From positions 1-37,743 of the forward strand of contig JAGWWM010000022.1 of the NCBI GenBank assembly GCA_018970395.1: DNA of 37,743 nt. Direction: 5' to 3'. The notes under the pieces were generated by a model. The model saw only the letters and a list, made by a program, of their open reading frames with translations. It was not told the origin of the DNA and did not search any database. Both the position numbers and the translations under genes were made by a program. Shown here one piece after another: positions 6,838 to 14,459 of the stretch. Position 1 is the stretch's first letter, and every line of letters begins with the position of its first letter. Origin of the DNA: Bacteroidota bacterium. GTDB lineage: Bacteria > Bacteroidota > Bacteroidia > Chitinophagales > Chitinophagaceae.

Positions 6838-8034
6838 ATGTTTACCCTCGCCCTTATCAGAGAAGGCAAAATTCCTTCCGACAACCGCGTGGCACTCTCG
6901 CCCGCTCAATGTAAATGGCTTAAAAAACAAAGCTCCGATCTGCACATACTCGTACAACCCTCCCCCACCCGCTGCTTCTCCGATAAAGAATATGAACTCG
7001 CCGGAACTACTCTTACTGAAGATGTTAGTCAGGCTGATATATTATTGGGCATTAAAGAAGTACCTAAAGATCAACTCATCCCCAATAAAACCTACCTCTT
7101 CTTCTCCCATACCAAAAAAGCACAACCGCACAACAAACCCCTCATGCTCGAAATGGTGAAAAAAAATATCACCCTCATCGACTATGAATGTCTCACCCAT
7201 GAAGACGGCCAGCGCATCATTGGATTCGGTTTCTTTGCCGGCATCGTGGGTGCCCACAACGGGATGATGGCGTATGGAGAAAGAACCGGTCAATTCAAAC
7301 TGGGCAGAGTAAAAGAAGTACGCGACTACCGCCAACTGATTCACACCTACTTTGGTCTCAAAATTCCTCCCATCAAAATTGCGGTCACCGGCAGCGGTCG
7401 CGTGGCTCACGGAATCCTTGAAATCATGAACCTGATGGGCATCCATGAAGTGGAACCTTTCGACTATTTGCACAAATCCTATACCTATCCGGTATATGTT
7501 CACCTCAAAGGAAGAGATCTCTACGAACGGAAAGATGACGGCACATACAATAGAAATGATTTTCATCAAAATCCGCAAGCATACCGCTGTTCCTTTGAAC
7601 CCTTTACCCGCCAGACAGATATCCTGATGAACGGCGTCTATTGGGATAAAAACATTCCACCGCTATTTAGTATGGAAAATTTTCAGTCTCCCGACTTTCG
7701 TATCCAAACTATTTCAGATATCACGAATGATGAAGGCGGATCAGTACCTGTCAACAAAGGCGATTCCACCATTGATGTCCCGGTTTACGGGGTTGACAAA
7801 AAGAGTCTTGAAAAAACAACCCCCTACCTGTCGGGTTCTGTTGATATTATGGCTGTCGGTAATCTGCCGAACGAACTTCCCAGAGACGCTTCGCGCTATT
7901 TCGGAGAACAACTGATCAAATACATCATAGAAGATCTATTCAAAGGGAACTCACCCATTATTGAAAGGGCAACCATTCTTTCCAAAGGAAAACTAACGAA
8001 ACATTTTGAGTACCTGCAATCGTACGCTTCTTAA
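6838..8034 (+). CDS. NAD(P)-dependent saccharopine-dehydrogenase-like oxidoreductase
   Basis: The protein has 398 residues and the alanine dehydrogenase/PNT N-domain plus Rossmann layout of LYS1-type saccharopine dehydrogenase (NAD+, lysine-forming). It opens FTLALIREGKIPSDNRVALSP. It has KEVP at 73-76 and SHTKKAQ at 90-96, where LYS1 enzymes have their catalytic Lys and His, and a nucleotide-binding GSGRVAHG at 185-192. The substrate is not certain; a related amino-acid or opine dehydrogenase is possible. The start is the ATG at 6838, which gives the family-typical N-terminus; a TTG at 6817 in the same frame is less likely. The 3' end overlaps the convergent lipoprotein gene by 4 bp. Confidence 0.85.
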   Translation: MFTLALIREGKIPSDNRVALSPAQCKWLKKQSSDLHILVQPSPTRCFSDKEYELAGTTLTEDVSQADILLGIKEVPKDQLIPNKTYLFFSHTKKAQPHNKPLMLEMVKKNITLIDYECLTHEDGQRIIGFGFFAGIVGAHNGMMAYGERTGQFKLGRVKEVRDYRQLIHTYFGLKIPPIKIAVTGSGRVAHGILEIMNLMGIHEVEPFDYLHKSYTYPVYVHLKGRDLYERKDDGTYNRNDFHQNPQAYRCSFEPFTRQTDILMNGVYWDKNIPPLFSMENFQSPDFRIQTISDITNDEGGSVPVNKGDSTIDVPVYGVDKKSLEKTTPYLSGSVDIMAVGNLPNELPRDASRYFGEQLIKYIIEDLFKGNSPIIERATILSKGKLTKHFEYLQSYAS

Positions 8035-8543
8035 TTTTTACGTTTCAGCTTGGAAGACCATACGCCTACTAAAGACGGAAGATTGAAGCCGGCGAAAGAA
8101 ACAGCACTAGTCTTTAAAGAACCTTCCTCCGCAAGGGTGTTCCCATCAGTTCCCAACAAGCCATCTCCCCTTAGCGACACATCGACCACATTGGAAAACT
8201 TCGTCGTAAATGGTTCGTAGAAATAACGATTCCCGTTCACAAAAGCTTTGGCAGAACGATTGCCGGTAAGAGAATTATTGATTGCTATCAAAAGCTCAGT
8301 TAGACTACCCTGACCTCTTGTAATGGTTATGGTAGTAGGAACACTATCAGGCAGGTTGCTCAACAAAGGATTATCCGCAGGCAAATTGGGTATGTCAATA
8401 TAATATTGTCCCTCCCAGGTTCCAATAAATTTATCACGTACATCTGCCACTGGCGTCGTATTCCCGACACCGGTATTCGTATCTTTCTTGCAAGCAAGGG
8501 CGAATGAAAAAACAATCACCGCCAATAAAGTCATTTTTTTCAT
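8031..8543 (-). CDS. Small lipoprotein of unknown function
   Basis: From the ATG at 8543 the product has 170 residues and begins MKKMTLLAVIVFSFALAC, a lipoprotein signal with lipid-accepting Cys18. It is therefore likely membrane-anchored in the periplasm or on the surface. The mature part contains DKFIGTWEGQYYIDIPN, similar in style to small lipocalin-like Bacteroidota lipoproteins, and ends in GVWSSKLKRKN. The frame is open further upstream to 8630, but that extension translates the heptanucleotide repeat (WVVGCGL twice) and is not believable as protein. An ATG at 8534 is an alternative start. It lies downstream of scpB on the same strand and may be transcribed with atpG-scpB. Confidence 0.7.
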   Translation of the reverse strand: MKKMTLLAVIVFSFALACKKDTNTGVGNTTPVADVRDKFIGTWEGQYYIDIPNLPADNPLLSNLPDSVPTTITITRGQGSLTELLIAINNSLTGNRSAKAFVNGNRYFYEPFTTKFSNVVDVSLRGDGLLGTDGNTLAEEGSLKTSAVSFAGFNLPSLVGVWSSKLKRKN

Positions 8544-8584
8544 GAGTAGTAATTTATAATGTAATTTACCAAGTTTCATCTTTA

Positions 8585-8632
8585 ACAACCCACAACCCAC
8601 AACCCACAACCCACAACCCACAACCCACAACC
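8585..8632. repeat. Heptanucleotide tandem repeat (ACAACCC)n
   Basis: Six full copies of ACAACCC (GGGTTGT on the coding strand of its neighbours) and six bases of a seventh occupy 48 bp between scpB and the lipoprotein gene. The repeat ends one base before the scpB stop and lies about 40 bp upstream of the lipoprotein ATG, where changes in copy number could alter spacing or mRNA structure. Confidence 0.9.
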
Positions 8633-8633
8633 G

Positions 8634-9257
8634 TTAACCCTCAACTTCTTCTCCCCCTTCCTCCTGCTGCGGCTGAAAATCAATCAGCGAAGTAGGTGCC
8701 ACCAATTCCGAAGGCATGATTTCTTTAATGCGAGGCAGCTCATCCGCACTGTTCAATCCAAAATAGTCCATGAAGTTACGGGAAGTGGCATACAACAATG
8801 GCTGTCCGGGTAATTTTTCATTTCTACCGGATATCACAATCAATTCCTTCTCTAATAATTTCTGAACACTATAATCACAATTCACTCCTCGGATAGACTC
8901 CATCTCTGCTTTGGTAATAGGTTGCTTATACGCAATAATCGCCAGCGTTTCCAAAGCAGCTGTACTCAGGCGCTTTAAAAACTTATCTCCCTGTATTTGT
9001 GCTACGGTTTTGTAATAGGTTTTTTTGGTAAGAAACTGATAGCCTCCACCGGTCTCACGCACTTCAAAAGGATAAAAATCAGCGGCATATTTTTCTATAA
9101 TGGCCTCTATTGCAGCTTCTACCTGTTCCAAGGTAGCACGCTCCTCCAGAAACGCAAGAGCAGTATTCAGCAAATCGCATAGTTCAATCTTGCTTAACGG
9201 TCGATCCGCTGCGAATATCAACGATTCTATATGAGGGATAATAAAAGATACTTCCAT
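8634..9257 (-). CDS. scpB: Segregation and condensation protein B (ScpB)
   Basis: The 207-residue product matches ScpB, the winged-helix dimer that binds ScpA (kleisin) in the SMC condensin complex for chromosome compaction and segregation. Characteristic segments are HIESLIFAADRPLS at the N-terminus, GGGYQFLTKK, LSTAALETLAIIAYKQPITKAEMESIRGVNCD (second winged helix) and GRNEKLPGQPLLYATS. The acidic tail EEGGEEVEG is variable in the family. It starts 30 bp after the end of atpG on the same strand and is probably co-transcribed with it; scpA and smc are not in the window. Confidence 0.93.
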   Translation of the reverse strand: MEVSFIIPHIESLIFAADRPLSKIELCDLLNTALAFLEERATLEQVEAAIEAIIEKYAADFYPFEVRETGGGYQFLTKKTYYKTVAQIQGDKFLKRLSTAALETLAIIAYKQPITKAEMESIRGVNCDYSVQKLLEKELIVISGRNEKLPGQPLLYATSRNFMDYFGLNSADELPRIKEIMPSELVAPTSLIDFQPQQEEGGEEVEG

Positions 9258-9287
9258 GTTATTGGTTGGTTTTGCCGGCAGTCTCCA

Positions 9288-10178
9288 CTACCCGTTCAGA
9301 GCAGCTGCACCACTGACAATTTCAGTCAACTCCGTCGTAATAGCGGCCTGTCTAGCCCGATTGTAACTGATTCGCAAGTTACGCAACAATTCATTGGCAT
9401 TATCACTCGCCTTATCCATGGCGGTCATTCGGGCACCATGCTCACTGGCATTGGCATCCAATACAGCTTTATACAACTGGGTATTTAAAATTTTAGGCAT
9501 CAATACAGTAATCAATTCCTCTTTACCGGGGTCAAAGATGAAGTCGGAACGAGTAGCGCTTGAAGCTTCCCTACTATCAGATTTGACGACAGGGAGGAAC
9601 TGCTCTTGCTTGAACGTCTGCGAAGCTGCATTTCTAAATTCGCTGTAGATAATATCTATCCGATCATATTTCCCCTCTAAAAAAGCCTGCATGGCTGCGG
9701 CGGCTACGTCCTGTACTTTTTCAAAGCTTAACTGCTGAAACAGATCACGATAGGTATCTGCTGTATGAACTCCCGCCCGCTGAAAGGCTTCTGTTCCCTT
9801 TTTACCAATACCCCAAACATGTACATTGCCCTCTTTGGCCTGTTGTGCATATTGCTCACTGATTACCTGGCGCGCTAGCTTTACAATATTGGCATTATAA
9901 GCACCGCAAAGTCCGCGGTCGCTGGTAATCACCAATAACAAAACATTTTTAACCGGACGAACGGCTGCCAGTTGAAGCGCACTCAAATCTCCTTCTGTAT
10001 TGCTCACAATATTACTTAACGTTTGCTGCAACTGACGGGCATAAGGACGCATCTGAGTAATCGCATCCTGTGCCTTTCTCAATTTGGCAGCACTCACCAT
10101 TTTCATGGCTTTGGTAATTTGCTGTGTGCTCTGTACACTTTTAATTCGGTTTCTGACTTCTTTTAATTGTCCGGGCAT
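9288..10178 (-). CDS. atpG: F1F0 ATP synthase gamma subunit
   Basis: The 296-residue protein is the central rotor shaft of F1. The N-terminal helix is visible (LKEVRNRIKSVQSTQQITKAMKMVSAAKLRKAQ), as are the ITSDRGLCGAYNANI core and the conserved C-terminal helix (MTAMDKASDNANELL, YNRARQAAITTELTEIVSGAAAL). The length is normal. Other atp genes are absent here, so it sits away from them or at the end of an operon that does not continue upstream, since the divergent H-NOX operon begins on that side. A TACCTTTG box at 10231-10238 probably drives atpG-scpB. Confidence 0.96.
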   Translation of the reverse strand: MPGQLKEVRNRIKSVQSTQQITKAMKMVSAAKLRKAQDAITQMRPYARQLQQTLSNIVSNTEGDLSALQLAAVRPVKNVLLLVITSDRGLCGAYNANIVKLARQVISEQYAQQAKEGNVHVWGIGKKGTEAFQRAGVHTADTYRDLFQQLSFEKVQDVAAAAMQAFLEGKYDRIDIIYSEFRNAASQTFKQEQFLPVVKSDSREASSATRSDFIFDPGKEELITVLMPKILNTQLYKAVLDANASEHGARMTAMDKASDNANELLRNLRISYNRARQAAITTELTEIVSGAAALNG

Positions 10179-10230
10179 GTGATGAAAGTTTTCTTAAGAA
10201 CTGCCGTTCTGCACGACTGGTATTAGGCGG

Positions 10231-10238
10231 CAAAGGTA
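10231..10238 (-). promoter_or_regulatory. -7 element for atpG-scpB
   Basis: On the minus strand TACCTTTG matches TAnnTTTG, about 50 bp before the atpG ATG. No TTG lies at the usual -33 distance. Confidence 0.45.
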
Positions 10239-10277
10239 AAGGAATCGAAGAAAATACGGAGGGGGTTGAAAGAGATT

Positions 10278-10310
10278 TTGAAAAAGAGGATTTTCGTTGA
10301 ATTATATTTG
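10278..10310 (+). promoter_or_regulatory. Promoter of the H-NOX/kinase/receiver operon
   Basis: TATATTTG (10303-10310) matches TAnnTTTG, with a TTG at 10278-10280 (spacer 22, slightly long). The start would be near 10317, about 27 nt before the ATG at 10344. Because the box overlaps the longer open frame starting at 10266, it also argues for the downstream start. Confidence 0.5.
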
Positions 10311-10343
10311 CACGAAACTTATAAATTCTCTACTTTTAGAGAT

Positions 10344-10886
10344 ATGTACGGAATTGTCAACAAAGCAATAAAGGATCTTGTAGTAACCAACTACGGAGAT
10401 GCAGCATGGAAAGAAATCTGCAGTAAAGCAGGTTTTTTAGAGGAAGATTTTTTGGGGATGTCCCCCTATCCCGATAAACTTACCTACGATTTGGTGATGG
10501 CGGCAGCCGAGTTGCTGAAAGTAGAACCTTCCGCGGTGTTGGAGCTCTTCGGCGAACACTGGATCCTCTACACCGCGGAAGGCGGCTACGGAGATATCAT
10601 CCGCATGACCGGCGAAACCTTCCCCGAATTCCTCAGCAACCTCGACTTTTTACACGACCGCATCCAAAACGTAATGCCGGAATTAAGACCCCCTCTTTTT
10701 ACCACCCGCAACGAAACAGACCGCTCCATTGAAATCGAATACCGAACACATCGCAGCGGCCTCTCCCCAATGGTGATTGGTATCATCAGAGGTACGGGTA
10801 AAAGATTCGGCCTTACCGCTCAAGTAGAACAAATCGAAAAAAAATCTGATCAACAGGATTGTGACGTATTCCGAGTTACCTGGTAA
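10344..10886 (+). CDS. H-NOX haem-binding gas sensor
   Basis: The product is a 180-residue stand-alone H-NOX domain, the bacterial relative of the soluble guanylate cyclase haem domain that senses NO (or O2). It begins MYGIVNKAIKDLVV, the family N-terminus, which fixes the start at 10344; the frame is open upstream to 10266. His104 in NLDFLHDRI aligns with the proximal haem ligand (the LDxLH segment of cyclase beta1). The propionate-binding YxSxR motif is present as Tyr133-Arg-Thr135-His-Arg137, with Thr replacing Ser. Three bases separate it from the histidine kinase gene, so the two are one operon. In such pairs, H-NOX normally inhibits kinase activity when NO is bound. Whether this one binds O2 cannot be read directly. 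Confidence 0.93.
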   Translation: MYGIVNKAIKDLVVTNYGDAAWKEICSKAGFLEEDFLGMSPYPDKLTYDLVMAAAELLKVEPSAVLELFGEHWILYTAEGGYGDIIRMTGETFPEFLSNLDFLHDRIQNVMPELRPPLFTTRNETDRSIEIEYRTHRSGLSPMVIGIIRGTGKRFGLTAQVEQIEKKSDQQDCDVFRVTW

Positions 10887-10889
10887 AAT

Positions 10890-13373
10890 ATGCAATCTTC
10901 CCTCGAACTACTCAATGAAGTTGCACGTTTAGAAACGCTGCACAGGTTGCGACTGCTCGATACAGTTCCGGAAAATGAGTTCGATGAAATCGTTAGCCTC
11001 GCAACACAAATATGTGATGCTCCCGCCGGCGTTTTCAGCCTGATTGACCAGGATAGACAATGGTTTAAATCCTGCTTAGGCTTAGAGGTAAAGGAAAGTC
11101 ATCGAGATATCTCCTTCTGCAGTCATGCCATTCAACAACCCGATATCCCTCTGATTATTAATGATGCGAGAAAAGATGAACGATTCAAAAACAATCCGCT
11201 GGTTACCGGTAAACCGAATATCGTTTTCTACGCAGGTTTCCCTGTTATTCACCGCGGATTTCCAATGGGCACTTTATGTGTAGTGGATTACCAACCCCGC
11301 ACCCTCTCCGACCTGCAGGTGAAGGCGATGAAAAGCTTTGCTCAAAATATTGGCCACATCCTCCATCTCAGAGCGGAAAAAAATCATTTCGAAGACGAAA
11401 ATACTTTGCTTTCAAAAGTACTCAGCTTAAATTCTTCCTTTTACCTCCTAATAGACCAACAATTAAAAATAAGGGAGATTGGAACAAATTTCATAAAATC
11501 AATTCCTGAGATACAAAAAGGAGATAACTTCCTGCAACATTTCAAATGGCACAGCACCTTTAAACTCGAAACCTTTCTGCAAAGCGGAAAGGAATCTTAC
11601 GGAAAGCTTGTAATGATGGATGCCGCAGCATATCCACAACGATACAAGTGCTCCATATCCTGCTTCAACGGAAATTTAATCATCTGTGCTTCTCCTGTTA
11701 TTAATGCGCAATTTGGCATTCAAAACTATCAGCTAAAAACGAAAGACTTCGCTCCGCACGATTCCATTCTTGAGTATCTTTTCCTTCAGGAAACCACGAC
11801 CAGAAACATCAAGGAAGCAAAAGAAATCAATGAAAAAATTACTTCAAAGTCAATCGAGCTGGAAAAACTGATTCAGCAGCTGCAACAAAAAGAAAAAGAA
11901 CTTATTTTATCCAATATACGTATTGAAGAACAAAGGCAGTTCTACAGTGAAATCCTCAATAATTTTCCTACCGATATCGCCGTTTTCTCTACCGACCACC
12001 GTTATCTCTTTGTGAATCGTCACGGCATTAAAGACGAAGCAACCAGAAAATACATGATTGGCAGGACAGATTACGACTACTGCGATCTTAAGAAATTAGA
12101 TTATTCAATGGCCGATCAAAGAAAAGCCGTTTTCAATAAAGTAATTGCAGATGGAACTACTTTTGAATGGGAAGACACCTACACACTTGCAGACAATTCT
12201 ACCCAACACATTCTGCGAAAATTAGCGCCTGTCAAAAATGATCAGGGTGAAGTGATTACTATAATAGGTTACGGTACAGATATCACGGAAATCAGAAAGT
12301 ATCAGATTTTGATTGAAACTCAAAATGATGAAATCAAAAAAATCAATGATAATCTGGAAAAAATTGTGGTCGAGAAAACACAAAAAAATAATGAGCTGAC
12401 CCAATTGCTATCGAACCAGGACAAATTCGCGATGGTAGGAGAAATCACAGCCGGCATCACACACGACCTCAATACGCCACTTGGTGCCATTAAAGTAGGC
12501 TCAGAAAGTTTAGCTTTTACACTGGAAGATTTGTTCAATACAAGACTCGCAACCTGCACGCAGAAACAACTTCAATTCGCCTGCAAAAGAGCTAATGACA
12601 ACACTTACAATCTTTTTATCGGAGGCATGCAAACCAAAAAAGAAATTAACAGTCATCTCAACTTTCTTGCAACCAATCATCCCGAGCTTTCCGATATCCA
12701 TCCAAAGCTGGCAGAAGCGCTGGTAAAAGCCCGTATTGGAGTGGAAGAAAAAAATATAATGGCCTATATCCTGCAACAGTCTAACCAACTAGCCTTTCTG
12801 GAACTGATTTATTCAGTAAAAGCGGTCAGATTTTTTATCGCGACTATTTTGGCTGCATCTGAAAAAGCATCTGCAGTTATCAAAAACCTCAGATTCTATT
12901 TGAAAGAAGGTTCTGCCACAGAAATGTCGCAGGTAAATCTTAGCAACAGCATTCAGACTGTATTATCCATCTTCAGCCATGAAATCAAAAAAGGAGTAGA
13001 GATTGAAATGGATGTACCCGAGGAGCTCTATCTTTTCGGTTATGAAGCCAAAATTTATCAGCTCTGGTCTAATATCATCAAGAATGCCATTGATGCAATG
13101 AATTCGAAAGGAATCATCCTTATCCGGGCGCACGAAAATGAAGACCGAATTACGATTCATATTTCCAACAATGGGCCACAGATACCTGAGGATATCCGCG
13201 ACAAAATTTTTGATAAATTTTTCACCACCAAGGAATCTTCACAGGGAACAGGATTAGGCTTGAACATTGTTCGACAGGTGATGGATGAGCACCGCGGACA
13301 GGTTTCGGTGGTATCGGACAAGGATTTAACCACATTTATATTTAACTTTCCAAAAAAATCAAAGACTGTTTGA
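10890..13373 (+). CDS. H-NOX-associated hybrid-sensor histidine kinase (GAF-HNOBA-PAS-HisKA-HATPase)
   Basis: The protein has 827 residues and no membrane segment, so it is a cytoplasmic sensor kinase. Residues 20-160 are a GAF domain (LLDTVPENEFDEIVSLA, FCSHAI). Residues 175-315 resemble the HNOBA domain that accompanies H-NOX (SSFYLLIDQQLKIREIG, CASPVIN, FAPHDSILEYLFLQET). A coiled coil (315-350) and a PAS domain (355-470, ending GYGTDITEIRKY) follow. A second coiled coil leads to the phosphoacceptor helix with His525 in GITHDLNTPLG. The ATPase has the N box NIIKNAIDAM (728-736) and GTGLGL (786-791). About 100 residues of extra helical sequence lie between the H-box helix and the ATPase domain. 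H-NOX upstream is the expected input partner and the receiver downstream the expected phosphate acceptor. Confidence 0.92.
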   Translation: MQSSLELLNEVARLETLHRLRLLDTVPENEFDEIVSLATQICDAPAGVFSLIDQDRQWFKSCLGLEVKESHRDISFCSHAIQQPDIPLIINDARKDERFKNNPLVTGKPNIVFYAGFPVIHRGFPMGTLCVVDYQPRTLSDLQVKAMKSFAQNIGHILHLRAEKNHFEDENTLLSKVLSLNSSFYLLIDQQLKIREIGTNFIKSIPEIQKGDNFLQHFKWHSTFKLETFLQSGKESYGKLVMMDAAAYPQRYKCSISCFNGNLIICASPVINAQFGIQNYQLKTKDFAPHDSILEYLFLQETTTRNIKEAKEINEKITSKSIELEKLIQQLQQKEKELILSNIRIEEQRQFYSEILNNFPTDIAVFSTDHRYLFVNRHGIKDEATRKYMIGRTDYDYCDLKKLDYSMADQRKAVFNKVIADGTTFEWEDTYTLADNSTQHILRKLAPVKNDQGEVITIIGYGTDITEIRKYQILIETQNDEIKKINDNLEKIVVEKTQKNNELTQLLSNQDKFAMVGEITAGITHDLNTPLGAIKVGSESLAFTLEDLFNTRLATCTQKQLQFACKRANDNTYNLFIGGMQTKKEINSHLNFLATNHPELSDIHPKLAEALVKARIGVEEKNIMAYILQQSNQLAFLELIYSVKAVRFFIATILAASEKASAVIKNLRFYLKEGSATEMSQVNLSNSIQTVLSIFSHEIKKGVEIEMDVPEELYLFGYEAKIYQLWSNIIKNAIDAMNSKGIILIRAHENEDRITIHISNNGPQIPEDIRDKIFDKFFTTKESSQGTGLGLNIVRQVMDEHRGQVSVVSDKDLTTFIFNFPKKSKTV

Positions 13374-13774
13374 ACCAGTATGCCATTATATGCGTAGACG
13401 ATGATCCGATGATTACCCAGTTGCTGAGCTTTCAGCTGCGCAAATGGATTGATCCCATCAGCACTATCATCGAAACACTGGTTGAGCCCAAGCAGGTGAT
13501 GTCCACCCTCGAGGAAATGCAAAGCCTTGGCTTTCGCGTCATATTTTTTATTGTAGATTATCAGATGCCCGGATTAAACGGAGCACAATTGATTCGGACC
13601 GTTAAAGAAAAGTATCCAAAAGTGCATTTCATCATGCTGTCCGGACAAGCTAACGAAGTTGTTGTTGCACAACTCAGAGAAGAACTCAGTCTGGATAATT
13701 TCATTTCAAAACCCTGGAATGAAGAACAGCTACACGCGATGATCAAACCTTATTTGAACGAGATGGGTGGGTAG
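13370..13774 (+). CDS. Stand-alone receiver-domain response regulator
   Basis: The 134-residue protein is a single REC domain: acidic pocket Asp10-Asp11-Asp12, phosphoacceptor Asp63 in FIVDYQMPGLNG, Ser91 in MLSGQ and Lys114 in SKPW. There is no output domain, so it acts by protein-protein contact or as a phosphorelay intermediate. The start is TTG at 13370, overlapping the kinase stop as TTGA, which implies translational coupling; no ATG precedes the conserved first strand. In H-NOX systems of other phyla the outputs are EAL/HD-GYP regulators or receivers feeding them; no such gene is in this window. Confidence 0.9.
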   Translation: MNQYAIICVDDDPMITQLLSFQLRKWIDPISTIIETLVEPKQVMSTLEEMQSLGFRVIFFIVDYQMPGLNGAQLIRTVKEKYPKVHFIMLSGQANEVVVAQLREELSLDNFISKPWNEEQLHAMIKPYLNEMGG

Positions 13775-13782
13775 TAGGTTTG
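13754..13782 (+). promoter_or_regulatory. Probable promoter of cdd
   Basis: TTG (13754-13756), 18 bases and TAGGTTTG (13775-13782) fit the Bacteroidota consensus and overlap the end of the receiver gene. The start near 13789 leaves about 42 nt before the ATG at 13831 and excludes the in-frame TTG at 13786. Confidence 0.45.
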
Positions 13783-13830
13783 TAATTGTCAATTCCTTGC
13801 AGTATCTTGACAGACTTAACCGTTTTCAAT

Positions 13831-14313
13831 ATGGTCAAAAAAGAACTGAATGTGAGTTATCAGGTATGGGCTACAGCAACTGAATTGCCAAAAGAAGATT
13901 TGGAATTATTGGAAGAAGCGAGGAAGGCGACGGTGAAAGCTTATGCGCCTTACTCCCATTTCAGAGTGGGCGCTGCAGCCTTACTTGCAAATGGTAAAAT
14001 CATCAGCGGAGCCAATCAGGAAAATGCATCTTTCCCTGCCGGCACTTGTGCAGAAAGAGTAGTACTTGCGGCCGCTTCTGCCATGTACAATAGCACTTCC
14101 ATACTTACCCTAGCAATCAGTTATGAAAGTGATCAGCGCAAAAGCGATAGTCCGGTTGCCCCCTGCGGCATTTGTCGTCAGGCGCTCCTTGAGTTCTCCA
14201 CCCAATTCAATCAGCCCATCCGATTGTTACTGGCCGGAATGGAGGGGATGGTGTATGAAATTGGGGATGCTGCTACATTACTGCCCTTTTCGTTTAAAGC
14301 CACGGATTTGTAA
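13831..14313 (+). CDS. cdd: Cytidine deaminase
   Basis: The product, 160 residues from the ATG at 13831, deaminates cytidine and deoxycytidine to uridine and deoxyuridine in pyrimidine salvage. Family residues are plain: AYAPYSHFRVGAAALLANG, ANQENASFPAG with Glu64 for the ribose, the catalytic TCAE (Cys73, Glu75) and PCGICRQ (Cys112, Cys115) for zinc. The N-terminus is about 20 residues longer than in short homotetrameric enzymes. The frame is open 15 codons further to a TTG at 13786, but a promoter-like element overlaps that region, so the ATG is preferred. It lies 57 bp downstream of the receiver gene. Confidence 0.93.
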   Translation: MVKKELNVSYQVWATATELPKEDLELLEEARKATVKAYAPYSHFRVGAAALLANGKIISGANQENASFPAGTCAERVVLAAASAMYNSTSILTLAISYESDQRKSDSPVAPCGICRQALLEFSTQFNQPIRLLLAGMEGMVYEIGDAATLLPFSFKATDL

Positions 14314-14402
14314 GGATGTGAAACTGCCATAAAACCGAAACCTATAAGCTGATAAAATGAATATTCATTCCATTACGAACAATCGTTATGGTATCGTAAG
14401 CT

Positions 14403-14410
14403 TAACTTTG
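14403..14410 (+). promoter_or_regulatory. -7 element for pfkA
   Basis: TAACTTTG matches TAnnTTTG about 50 bp before the pfkA ATG. No TTG is seen at the -33 distance. Confidence 0.4.
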
Positions 14411-14459
14411 CGACCAACGATTCAGGAACTGAATTCTTACAAAACAGGAGCAATATCAA

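Noticed and set aside
6661-6914. Continuation of the recombinase frame through tRNA-Leu to 6914.
   Set aside because: It is antisense to a well-folded tRNA and then overlaps the start of the dehydrogenase gene in another frame, so only the part before 6660 resembles the family.
8544-8630. N-terminal extension of the lipoprotein gene (MWVVGCGLWVVGCGL...).
   Set aside because: It translates the heptanucleotide repeat; the lipoprotein signal starts at 8543 or 8534.
13786-13830. TTG start extending cytidine deaminase by 15 residues.
   Set aside because: The extension has no family similarity and a promoter-like element lies directly over it.
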